Source of the DNA: Sequoia sempervirens | Lineage: Eukaryota > Streptophyta > Pinopsida > Cupressales > Cupressaceae | Direction of reading: 5' to 3' | NCBI GenBank assembly: GCA_007258455.2 | Contig: VDFB02047230.1 | Coordinates: forward strand, 154,925,797-154,989,796 | Length of the DNA: 64,000 bases | In this document: positions 35,190 to 46,306 of the stretch, one piece after another | How positions within the stretch are numbered: position 1 is the stretch's first letter | Layout of the letters: every line of letters begins with the position of its first letter | Program-made: the position numbers and the translations under genes | Notes under the pieces: generated by a model | Databases searched by the model: none | What the model was told of the DNA's origin: nothing | The model's input: only the letters and a program-made list of their open reading frames with translations

Positions 35190-38100
35190 TGTTATCAATC
35201 AGATATGCACCCTTGTCAGAATTGCATAAATCAGACTATTTGTTGAAACATGGAAACTCTTTTTAGATGTGGGTAATCTGTGCGAAAAGAGAATCTCTAG
35301 AGTGAGTTGGTTCTCTGAAAGATGGATATTATTCTAAATGATCTTCAGGAAAAGGGATAGAGAATAACTAAAATTAAAACCTATGACTTAAAATAACCCA
35401 CAAAACTTAATAATGACTTTGATATTTCTCCCACAAACATTCTTTAGAAAAACAACAATAAATTCACAATCTCTCATGAACACCAGTGCAAAATTGATTT
35501 GCATGAAGGTTTAGATTTAAACACAGCATGCAACCTGCAACAAATGAACTTTCTACATCGATGATCTACAATAATAGGACATAAAGAGGATATGTAAATA
35601 GAATCACAATATAAACATCATACTAAAACTGCAAGTTGAGACAGGAATTGGAGATAGGAATGCTGGTTTTTATTAGATGGAGTGAAACTCTCAAAAATTG
35701 AGTACAAAGAAGTTTACAAGCTCAAAAATGTTAAGAGCAAGAAACTGCCAATTGAACTAAAGAAGAAGAAAGAAAACTAAGTTTTCTTCAAGATATAATT
35801 CCTCTAGAAACCCTAATCCGAGCTCACAAGAAAAGCTCAAGGAAAAGGTACCAAACTATCTCAAAATCTGCATAAAAGAAAAAAAAACACATTGTTTCCA
35901 TGTTCACATTGAAAAGCTCCTAAAAATAGGCTAAATTTGCTTTAAAAGCAAATAAAGCACCTTATCCATCCAACAGGCAACTCAAATTCGACCCAAGGCA
36001 GAAAACAAAACAATCTGCTAAAAATAGCAAAGAATAAAGCGATTTATAAAAGCACCACTTTAATCCTGCTTTACATGATATGCAGATTTTTACAATTTGG
36101 CCTATTTTTGCAATTAAAGATTGCTTTGAAATCTTTTGCAAAAAATAATTGCCACCTTATTTCTCCAATACAACAATTGATTTTCTCATAAAAACATAAA
36201 ATATACAAGGCATATTATTCTCTTATCAAGATCTTTATTTGATTTCTTCAAAATCAATTTGAAAATAAAAACCCTAAGTTTCAAAATAAAATCTCACTTA
36301 TTATTTTAATTGATTTCTCACAAAATAAATTAAATCCTAAGACAAATATCATCACACTTTTACTAAGGCTTCATTGGCATAACCCTAAAATCTAAAGCCA
36401 TTAGGTTATTTCATTGGCAAGCTGAGAACTTAGGAAAAGAAAAATATGGAAAACTTCCCATCAATTCAACCTAAGGCATGGAATTTAGCCAGCAAAAGGT
36501 ATTAAGCTTCATATTTTTATTCAAAATGTAAAGGATCCCTAAGTCCGAATTAGGGAAAATAGAATAAAACCAAAAGGGAAACCTAATCCTCTATCATTTT
36601 GCACTTTTCAACTTTGAAGTTTGGCTCTGCCTAGGTGCCGCCTCCATGAGAACTTAGGGTTTCAGCTGAGCATGCTTGATTTTTATGATTCTTTCCTACA
36701 GATCGGTCGATTCCTCTTCAACAAACCATGGGTGAGTCTTTTTTCAGGCTTCTTAGTTTTCTTGCTTAATTTCTAAGTCATCTTTTTCCCTTGTGGCCAC
36801 GGCTGAATGTTGCTTTTGATGCATCTTGTGTATTTTATGTCTATTTGATAATGCCATGCCACTTGGCCGCCATACACAAGCTCGACCTAGATGTTTTTTT
36901 GGGATTTTGAAAGCTTCACTAACTCTAGCCACGACCTCTTGGCTTCAACAGTCATGAAATGCAAGCTCTTTATTCTTTCCTATTGTTTTTCCATTTATGA
37001 CAAAAAATACAAAACATTGAGGATTTTTGATAGGCCGCACCATATTCACATATCTTTAATGCATTCCACTTAGAAATTTTGCATGATTATCACTAGTTTT
37101 TCTTCAGATTTTGGGGTTTAGACAGTGACCTCAAAAAGTCCCTTTGCTTTCAAATGGAACTTGAGACTGAAACCTTCCTCTTGGCAGTGGCAGCCATGCT
37201 CTCAGCTGACATTCTAGAGACTCCTGAGCTTGACCCAACACCATGTATTACATGTATTTTAATTTCTGGAAAACTCTCCTATGGTATTTTGAAGAAAAAT
37301 GCTTATCCTTGACTCCTGGTTGAAATCCGCACATGGTTATTGTTATCAGTTACATTATCTGTCTTTTAAAAAAAAAACCCAAATGTGGCTAATTTAATGT
37401 TTTGAATAAATCTGTGTTTAATCTTACTGGAGCTTGACCCATGTCGATTCTCTACCTTCTTTGTATTTTCTTATAAAACCCCGATATGGGTAACTCAGAA
37501 AATTGGAAAATCTTGTCCTTAAATTCAAAACCCCAATGTGGGTGTCTCAGAAAAGAACATGAAACTATATATTTTGATATTCATGTAAAACTCGGCTTGA
37601 CCCATCATGGCATTTCCTTTGACATTCTGAAATTCTAAATTTCTTTCATATGGGTATTTTAAATTTTGAAGAACATATGTAAACACTATGTAGATCTCAC
37701 TTTCTAACAACACCACCTGAGTGTATAACATTCTGAGAGACACACATTCCTTGCCTTATTGTTGAAAACCCTCATTCAGGTATATGAGATTCTGAAAATC
37801 TATCTTTGTCTATATTTTTAATTGCCATTATATTGTTGTTCCCTCCTTACACACAAAAATCTCTTTCCCTCAACTCTGTAGACTATTTCTTTGCTTTAGT
37901 ATCTCATGTACTCATAGTTATTCCCTTCATGGATGCATTTCAAAACTTCATTCATATCATGTTTGATGTATACATCCTGCTTGTTCTGAAAATGACTTTA
38001 TGTATATGAATCCTTGAAAAAACTGCCTGATACATTGTAATATCTTTTTGAAGCTATAAACTTGATTGAGAGAACAATTAAATTAGCAGACTATACTTGA

Positions 38101-39552
38101 TTGTTTTCTCCTTTAGAAAAGTGATGCATAACTCCTACCTAAAGCAACATTTTACACTTTCAGCCATAATGAAACTGGTTGCTTTATTGAATCATTCACC
38201 TTCCTTTATCAAGTATAGCAGTCACTGAATTGAGCTTGTCACCTTATCCTAATTGAAATTTGAAACTCCTTCACATGTCTCCATGCCTAACTACCCCTTG
38301 AAAGTATGCCCTTCTATCTGGCACTCTTCATGCATTTTTATGCTTCATTATTTAAACTGTTTTATGCACTTGCTCTCTTCTGAGATGAAAATCTAAAACA
38401 ATTATCTTCGTTGAGGCATTATGTATGCATGTTCACTATCCTTGATTATGAGAAAGAACACTGTTGAACCTTGCATAATATCATGAATATGATGAACAAA
38501 ACTACTATGGAAGCAATGTTGAGATTTGCAATTAGTTAGATCAATTGAGCTCAATTAAATTAACTTTCCGCCTGTAGCCTTCAGAAAGCATCCTCTATTT
38601 GTTATGAGTGGACTATTGGTTTGATGGATTAACAGATGAACTCTCTTTAACTCTTTCAGTTGCATTTCCTTTCTTGATGAATATGATGATGCAATCTCTA
38701 TCTCAACCCACTCATAATGGATAAGGGGCAAGATGCCGAGCTCTACCCTTGTGGGAGCCCATTTTTCTCCACATGCTTGGTCTTCAAATGATAATCAGCT
38801 TCATGATTTTCCCTATACCTGCACAAAGAAACAAACGATGTTAGCATAAAACAATATATGATCATGTTGATATATCTCTTTCAGCTCATGTTTCTCCACT
38901 TTTCTTGATTGTTTCAGTGCATGATCAGTAGCCTACTACATTATCGTTGATGGTTCATATAGGTATATTCACAGTCCGAGCCTTTGACATCCCTCTCTTC
39001 CTTCCTACAGGTCAACTGAGCTCGAAGAAGACAAATGGTGCACCAATTTTGCATCGGCCATCAATCAACAGGCAATGATGATTATGTTTATGCTTATGTG
39101 ATTCCCTTTTAGGCATCTTCCGTAGTGTAGTGTGTTGTTTATGATGCACTGTGACAGTCACATCCATAGCTTGTGTGGATATTTGATTTCAATCTTATGC
39201 TTTTCATTTTGAAAAGAAAAATGCATCTCAATGCAATGTTGTACTATCATTTGAATTCTCGCAATAAAATGAAATTCTGTAAATATGAATTACTTTATGA
39301 AATAAATGAAAGCATTTGAAATGCTTTGTTATTGAACACTCAATACTGTACCTCATTTGATGCTCCAACATTGAATAGAAAATTCTAAAATTTTGTTTCC
39401 TCATTTTAATGCACAACTGTCACTTGATGAATAATGATAAATAAACTTCAATCAACATTTAAGCATAACACATAAATAATTGTAACTCTACTCAAGATAT
39501 AACAATGTATAGCCAACTCAACTAATTGAGCTATAGTGAAAAATTGGTAACA
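35190..39552. mobile_element. 4.36 kb insertion, probably a solo LTR
   Basis: It starts TGTTATCAATC and ends TTGGTAACA, giving matching terminal inverted bases TGTTAYC. It is flanked by the duplicated TTCCA (35185-35189 and 39553-39557). I found no gag, pol, primer site or internal LTR copy, so a solo LTR left by LTR-LTR recombination is the simplest reading. A noncoding non-autonomous element is the alternative. It contains a degenerate repeat at 37220-37800. Splice-like CTTCCTACAG motifs near 36700 and 39005 are of unclear meaning. Confidence 0.75.
37220..37800. repeat. Degenerate repeats inside the 4.36 kb insertion
   Basis: Variants of AAACCCCAATGTGGGTGTCT with CAGAAAA recur near 37370, 37475, 37528 and 37768. 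GCTTGACCCAT recurs near 37230, 37433 and 37591. Confidence 0.55.
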
Positions 39553-39780
39553 TTCCACTCGACTGCTACTTTGATTCCAATGATCAATGCTTTGTATTTG
39601 GTTGTGTTGTTGGTGCAAGGAAACATCAATCTGTAGGACTTAGGAATGGTATTTCCTTGAGGCATGATAAACAAGATTCGTGTGCCTGATCCATGTTGGT
39701 TGTAAGAGCCATCAAAGTACAACATCCATTGTTGTGTTGACATAGTGAGGTCATCAGCATATGGAGACTCAATGTTCATT
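39553..39780 (-). pseudogene. N-terminal part of the Tat B second RNase H
   Basis: Minus-strand reading WMLYFDGSYNQHGSGTRILF, then CTNNTTKYKALIIGIKVAVEW. The FDGS Asp is present, and the Glu position is read as KYKAL, so Glu appears replaced by Lys. The text is cut at the insertion. It lies after the RT-linked RNase H, the usual place in Tat elements. Confidence 0.85.
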
Positions 39781-40230
39781 GGATGATTGTCTTGCAACGG
39801 TGCTTCAGTTAGTTGATCCGCTATGGATTGACCCTTGATTGCTTTTCTTTCCATGTATTGGATGTCAAAATCACTCAATATCATGACCCATTTAGCTAGT
39901 CTTCCTATTATGGAAGCTTTGCTGAGTAGATACTTTAAGGGATCAATTTTAGCTATGAGTTTAGTGGTGTGAGTCAACATGTAATGTCTTAGTTGTTGGG
40001 TATAAAATACTACTGCTAGACAAGATTTTTTGATAAAGGTGTAGTTGATCTCATAACTATTCAAGGTCCTGTTGATGTAATAAATTTCCCTTTCCTTTCC
40101 TATGGAATCTTCTTGTGTGAGTAAAGTGCCCAAAGATACTTCAGTTGTTGTAATGTAGAGTATTAATGGCTTTCCTTTAGTTGGTGGTACTAGTATGGGT
40201 GGTGACATCATATATTGCTTGAGTTGATTA
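39780..40230 (-). pseudogene. RT-linked RNase H of Tat element B, catalytic Asp missing
   Basis: Minus strand PPILVPPTKGKPLILYITTT followed by EVSLGTLLTQED, then NRTLNSYEINYTFIKKSCLA and HTTKLIAKIDPLKYLLSK. The expected D-A-S is T-T-E or similar, so the first catalytic Asp is lost here too. Confidence 0.85.
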
Positions 40231-40253
40231 AAGACTACTTCACACTTGTCATC

Positions 40254-41267
40254 CTATTTGAAAGAGACATTCTTGTGTAATAAGTGGTTGAAAGGGTGAG
40301 TTTTATTAGCCAGTTGTGTGATGAACCTCCTAATAGACTGGAATCTTCCTTGTAAAGATCTAAGTTGATTGATATTTTTAGGAGGAGGCATCTCCATGAT
40401 GGATTTGACCTTTGCAAGATCCACCTCAATGCCTTTTGCCAATATAGTATACCCCAAAAGTTTTGTTGATGTTACACTAAATACACATTTCTTGGGGTTC
40501 AACCTCACATTGAATTTCTCCAGTCTAGTGAAGATCTCGTCTAAAATTTCTATATGTCCCTCACTAGCGAATGATTTGGCCAACAAGCCATCTAAATAAT
40601 CCTACATAAAAGTGTGCATCATATCATGGAAGATGATGGTCATTTCTCTCTGATATGTGGCTCCAACATTTTTCAACCCAAAAGGCATTACGTTCCAGCA
40701 AAATATGCCCCAAGGACATGTGAAGGTTGTCTTATCTTGATCTTTGGGTGCTATCTTTATCTGATTGTAACCTTAAAATACATCCATAAGTGAGAGCATT
40801 TCATGTCTAGTTGTCAAGTCTACGGTGATGTCAATGTTAGGTAGAGGAAAATCATCTTTTGGGCAAGCTTTGTTAAGATCCCTGAAGTCTGTACATATCT
40901 TGATGCTTTTGTCTAGTTTCAAAATTAGCACAATATTTGATATCCACTTGGCATACTCAATAGGTTTGATAAATCCCACATCCAGTAGCTTCTTTAATTT
41001 GGATTTTACCAAGAGGGGGATATGAGGGTGCATTTTTCTCAACTTTTGCTTTACTAGTTTTACCCTAGGTGGTAGTGATAAATGATGCATGATGGGCTCT
41101 AGATCTATACCTGGCATGTCAACATAGGACCATGCAAAATTGACTTGCCTCTCAAAGAATTTGGTGAAGTTGGGTTTTTCCTCCTCTATCATGGATGTTG
41201 CTAGATGCAAGGTCTTCACTATTTCAGTTGTGTCGACATTGATGGATTGTGTGGGCTCAATCAGCAC
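40254..41267 (-). pseudogene. Reverse transcriptase of Tat element B
   Basis: Minus strand: LLDVGFIKPIEYAKWISNIV, ICTDFRDLNKACPKDDFPLP, HEMLSLMDVF-stop-GYNQI, CPWGIFCWNVMPFGLKNVGA, DYLDGLLAKS, LEKFNVRLNPKKCVFSV, and LGYTILAKGIEVD. The active-site YLDD reads YLDG, losing the second Asp, and a TAA replaces Ser in the FxGYNQ block. Additional stops make it non-functional. Confidence 0.92.
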
Positions 41268-41372
41268 TGACGATCTCTCCTGATAGTGCTCGGGAAGAGT
41301 GTAGAATCTTCCATATCTCAGTGCCTCAGTGAGGTTTTCACCTTGAGATGCACTCTTTATTTTTACTTTTTC

Positions 41373-42656
41373 TCAATTTAATAGTGCCATTAAATGGTTT
41401 TCACTATTAGATCCATTTTTTATATTCATTTTGCAGTTGGAAGATTTGGCACTCCCCTTGTTTAAATCCTTGTTATGAGGTCCACTGGTGGAACATGTTT
41501 CAGGATTGTCTAAACAAAGGAAGTTTATGATGGCATCATCATTTGAAAAGAGAGGTATGTCAAGCAACTCATTTTGGTCTTAGTCAATCAGTACAAGGTG
41601 TATTAATGACAAAGAATCATCGGATTGGCTAAGATAAAGAGGGGTGAGTGTCATGATGGAAATGTCATTAGAGTATCTGATAGCAATATTGAGGTCTATA
41701 ATATTACTCTCTTCTGAAGTATCTATCTCGCTTGAAGTATGATCGTCTTCACTTGAGTCAACAATATGTTGTGATCTAATTTTAAGTTGTCTATAACTCA
41801 AGCTCTATCCCTCCGTATGTGTTGGTATATACATTTGTACCACATCAATTTCCTTATCATGACAAGATTCTTCAGAGAGGGAATCCCATTCATATTCATT
41901 GGAATCCATTTCAGAACTATCTCTCAATTGAAGGATTCTCTTGACAACTTGTTGTCTAGTTTCTTCGTTTGCTTCTCCCCTATACCCTAGTCCCATCCTG
42001 TCCTTAGAATTCATTGTGATGGGTTGTATTGGTTCTATGATGCCTTCTTTTCTTTTACCAATAGAACATTTTCCCTCATATCCCATCTTTTCCAAGATTG
42101 TCTTCCCTTTGCCATACTTCTTTGTTTGTACAGTTGAAGTGGATTCTTGTGATGCTTCATCATCTTTGTATAACCAGTTTAAAACCTCCTTGTCTTCAGA
42201 TTCATCCACTAAGGTGCCTGCTCTTACAAATTTTCCATCAAAGAGTGTGGTTGGTTGTGATGATTGTTGTCTTGATGTTGATGGTTGTCCATATGACTTA
42301 GGAGAAGATGAAGGTTGTGATAAACAAAAGGATTGCTCAAATGACTATTCCCCCATGCCTTTGTCTTTCAAGTGGATCTTTTCAACCTGTTTTGTTAAGG
42401 CATTGAGTTGACTCTCATGATTCGATGGAGTAGACTCACTGATACCCTTATCTTTTGATCTATCCTTTTTCTCCACCCACTTTGACAAGGAATTTAGTTG
42501 TCTTTCACTATTGGATGAACCAGGTGTTGTAGCTTCCTTGTTGTGTGGTACAAAACTGCCTTGGGTTGTTTTGAGTGTGTTGCAATATTGGGTGTTGTTG
42601 GAATCAACAACAATAGTGATCTCTTGTCTGTTAAAAGTAAATTTCAAACACTGGTG
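41373..42656 (-). pseudogene. G-patch and linker region upstream of RT in Tat element B
   Basis: Minus strand. 42345-42647 reads HQCLKFTFNRQEITIVV at its start, which resembles the text just after the protease in Tat polyproteins. 41805-42209 contains a G-patch: GKGKTILEKMGYEGK, GKRKEGIIEPIQP, DRMGLGYRG. An acidic linker (41373-41801) leads to the RT. G-patch domains bind RNA or helicases. The protease itself should lie upstream but is not found; the frame is cut at 42656 by the next element. Confidence 0.7.
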
Positions 42657-43199
42657 TGATCTGCTACGGAAGGAATCTATGACAAATGTTGCTAAAGTGA
42701 ATGTGCATAAAGGTGAACAAATCCTTAATGCCTTGAGCTTTACTCAAAAAGACATTAAATAATGGAGCAACAGGAAAAAATAAGAGAGAATTATAACACA
42801 GAACAAAGAGAGAGAAGAGGACACAATATTGACTATGGAGTTCATCCGAGTGGACTATGTCTCCAGGTCTATCTCAACTAAGTGACCAATCTATTAACAA
42901 TGCTCCAAATGCAGTACAATCTCTAAAAGGAGCCTCTTGGAAACTACTTTACAATTTTTTGTAGCCTATCCACAAAGTCGTGGTACAAAATTCCTCACTC
43001 AAATCACCTTGCATAAAGAACCCTCAAAGCCAAAAGGCTGATTTACAAAGAGCAAAAAAAGGACTTTTCCTAAAGGCTCTACTACAGAATCATAGCATTA
43101 TTACATCAAAATTTCCCTATTCCCTCTACAAGAATTCTTGCAAAAATAACATCACTAGGATGCTTGAGAATTCCATCCAAGAATGTGATGATCAATTCT

Positions 43200-43225
43200 C
43201 TCCTTGGCTCCTCCTTTTATAATTG
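43200..43225 (-). promoter_or_regulatory. TATA box of the G-patch element LTR (first copy)
   Basis: Minus strand TATAAAAGGAGGAGCC, matched by TATAAAAGGAGAAGCC near 46865 in the second copy. It supports minus-strand LTR orientation with R-U5 of ~530 bp ending at 42657. Confidence 0.55.
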
Positions 43226-44464
43226 AAGTTTTCCCATTTGTAATTGTTTTAGGAAAAATCAAAACAATTCCCCCCATTTTTAATAAACAATTAACAATCT
43301 CCCTAAAAAACATTTAAAATTTGTTTGAGCCCTTGTCCATGTATATTCTCGAGCTATTTGGTTGGGTTTTTTTATTTTAGTTTGAAATTCCAACTAATAA
43401 CCACTTAAGGTTATTTACATATTTTAAAATATTATTTAAGCCCTTGAAAATATTTCATTCAAGCTATTATGAGTTTTGTTTGTTTGGGGTTTTGCTTTTA
43501 TTTAATTCTCCTAAATCCACAACCTATGGAGAGGAAAACTCCACAAAAAGAGGGTTTACAACAACTCAAGGGAGAACATGAGAGAAAATCCCATGAATCT
43601 CTCAATGAATCTCTCAACTCCTCCTTGAGAATAGGAAAATAGTTTTGAGGTGGATTCTCACACAAAACTAATTTCCCTTTTTACAAATTAAATGAATAAT
43701 ACATGAGAATTCCACTCACTTCAAGTATTAATCATTTTTTACAATTTAAATGAATAATACATGAGCTTCCCACACTCATTTCAAGTATTAATCATTTTTT
43801 TTCAATTTTAAATAAATAACACATGAGTTTTCTTCCAATCCATTTGAAGCATTAATTATTTATTTTAAACTTTGTCACCTATCATCAAATTTTTAATGAT
43901 TTATCTTATGTTGAGCAAAGTAGGAATTTTTCACCTTCTGACAGGCCCCTGCACCTAGTTTAACCGAACTTTGACCACTTGTATCTTGAGCAAACAGACT
44001 CTGATTAATGCAATTCAAAAAGAATTGGAATCGTCTCGACGAGCCCTTCAATTTGGGACCACTTTCGCTTGATTGTGAAATGGTCAAATTTTCACCTTGT
44101 GTCAACATGTGCCCTAGTTTGACCACAACTTTGACTAGCCATAACTTTTGCATACAGACTCTATTTTTCGTGATTCAAGTAGCATTGGAATCATGCTTCT
44201 AAGCATTATGCCATGGTTCCAACTTCTTGAGCATTGGAGACAATTGAGTTTTCAAGGTTCATAGATCCTCCTGGATCAAACCTCCCCACTAAAGAGCTTT
44301 TGGTCCTCCAAAAGTTGTCTTGTAGAATCTTTGACTTCCTCAGCTTACATAAAATTTGTTGTCACCTTCGAAGCTTCACTAAAATTCTAATAATGGCTCC
44401 AACTTCGATAATTGATTTTGGTTCTGGTCCTGGTTCCACCATGCTTCAAAACTTAAATTTTCCC

Positions 44465-44660
44465 TCCATGGGTCTTACACTTCAATTATGCCTTGATACT
44501 ATCCCATCTACCCTCTAGGGGTCTTACACTTCGACAATATCAAGAAAGCATACATTGCCACATACACCTACTAGGGTCTTACACTTCAACAATGCATGGT
44601 CAGTATGAGTGTACCTATGGCCACGTCTGCCCTCTAGAAGTCTTACATTTCAGCCACATT
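44465..44660 (+). repeat. GGGTCTTACACTTCAACAAT subrepeats (and 48148-48340)
   Basis: Four degenerate units of ~50-60 bp begin near 44470, 44518, 44574 and 44637, each with CTCTAGGGGTCTTACACTTC-like text. The same set recurs in the second copy. Confidence 0.8.
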
Positions 44661-45504
44661 AGGACTTCAAAGGATGCAGTTCAAAATGAAACTTGACATA
44701 CCAAAAAGTAAGAAGAAAACCGAGCATGATAAACTTGTCTCTCAGTGCTTCTCATGACGGTGGTTCTTGTTTTGCATACCATCCTAAACAATTTCTTGGG
44801 CATGATTATGATGCTCCTCCTCATTTGCAAACTGCATGAGCAATGGCAATTATGCCTCAGCCTGAAACATTCCTTCTCAACTTTGTATTTTAGAATATCT
44901 CATTACAAGCTTCACCATACAACTCTATCTATGTTCGCATGAGAACCAAGGCCATAGAAAAAAGACATTTAGGAGTCTCGGTCATCAATTAACTGAGTCA
45001 GACTAAGTCTTAAAGCTAAGAACATACATGAAAATTCTCAATCACTCTCTACAACCCTGAGTCCCAATGTGGAGTGATCATCTAGATCTATCCACCTTTC
45101 ATTGAATTTCATTCAAAGTGCTTCTTTTCCTTAAACAAGAACAACAAACATCTTCTCACCTCGAGAATTGTCATCAACTAAGCACTCATCAATTTCAAAA
45201 ATCTTCCATTCTGCAAAAATAAGTCTTCAAGAATTTTCTTTTCTAATTACATGAGATAAGGCTTAAACAACTTTTCAAAATCTCAATTCCAAGAAAATAC
45301 AACTTCATGCAAATAGCATAATGATTTTACTACAAAAACCATGTCTACTTGTATCACCTAGCTCATAATCACAATGTGATATTTATTAATGAGCTAATAA
45401 CAAAACAAATTTGATACAACTATTTAGATGACAAATTTTACCAACTCTTATGAAGCTAGTCAAAAGCACTTCCCTTTGTTGGTTGCTCCTTTTTCATTTG
45501 AGGT

Positions 45505-46065
45505 CCTCTACCTCAAGGATCATAGCCTTAGGCATCACCTTTACCTCCACCTCAGGGATAGTGGCTTCAGGTACCACCTTCACCTCTTCCTCAACAACCT
45601 TTTGTTGATTAGGTCCCTCAATGGGACTAGGTGAGCGTCGAAGCTCTAGATGCAGCTTCTAGAGTTCTTCTCAATCCAATGCCCACTTATCCTACAGTGG
45701 GTGCAATAGTTTTGAGCTTTTTCCTGCCTCTTCACTTTCTTCTTTGGAGAAGAATTGAATTCACTTCCACTACCGTAGTCTGAAGTGTGTGCCCGAGGAT
45801 ATTTCTTTTTAAAGGCTTTGAAGGATTCACTAGTCCCTCCATATCCTAATCCTTGATCACGAGGTCTTTGCTTAACCTCTACAAGATTGATCATGTCTTT
45901 TTTGCTGATCCCAAGGCCTTTACCATTGTAACCCATCTTGGTCAATAGCTTCTTGCCAATGCCCTTGGTGTGCCTTTCAAAGCCTTCAAAAATAGAGTTT
46001 TGATCATTTTCCACCTCTTGATGTAGAAGACTCTTCCAGGTAACCACTTTGGTTACTAGAAACAT
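45505..46065 (-). pseudogene. Gag-like protein with G-patch and zinc knuckle
   Basis: Minus strand 46065 to 45646 is open for 139 residues. Residues ~30-75 form a G-patch (KGIGKKLLTKMGYNGKGLGI, then VKQRPRDQGLGYGG). A basic linker follows, then YCTHCRISGHWIEK, a CCHC zinc knuckle whose last Cys is read as Asn. After a frameshift the text continues as an acidic Val/Glu tail (VEEEVKVVPEATIPEVEVKV) ending near 45505. G-patch and CCHC are RNA-binding. A truncated second copy of the knuckle and tail is at ~49200-49455 (with the first knuckle Cys pair read as C-x2-Y). No pol was seen in this element, so it is probably non-autonomous. Confidence 0.75.
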
Positions 46066-46288
46066 TGAAAAGTTTCAGGTACTCCACATGTCAATAAAAA
46101 GCACACTGACTAGCATTATCCTAAGTCATAATTGGGCCACTTCCCATGACCATAAGAAAATCCTGACTTCAGACTCCAAATGTCAACTTGCTAACTTGCA
46201 CACTGACAATGAAAACTAGCAAACTGTCAAACCAACAAACTGATTAAACTAGCAAGCTAACTAACAATCACTTATGCAAAACTAGCCA

Positions 46289-46306
46289 AACTGGACTCTG
46301 ATACCA
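46289..46306 (-). promoter_or_regulatory. Primer binding site, tRNA-iMet-like
   Basis: Minus strand TGGTATCAGAGTCCAG, two bases (AG) after the LTR end at 46309. The first eleven bases match the initiator tRNA-Met primer site common in plant Copia and some other elements. Confidence 0.8.

Noticed and set aside
36690..39060. A host gene suggested by two CTTCCTACAG splice-acceptor-like sites
   Set aside because: The interval lies within a sharply bounded TTCCA-flanked insertion and shows no conserved protein text.
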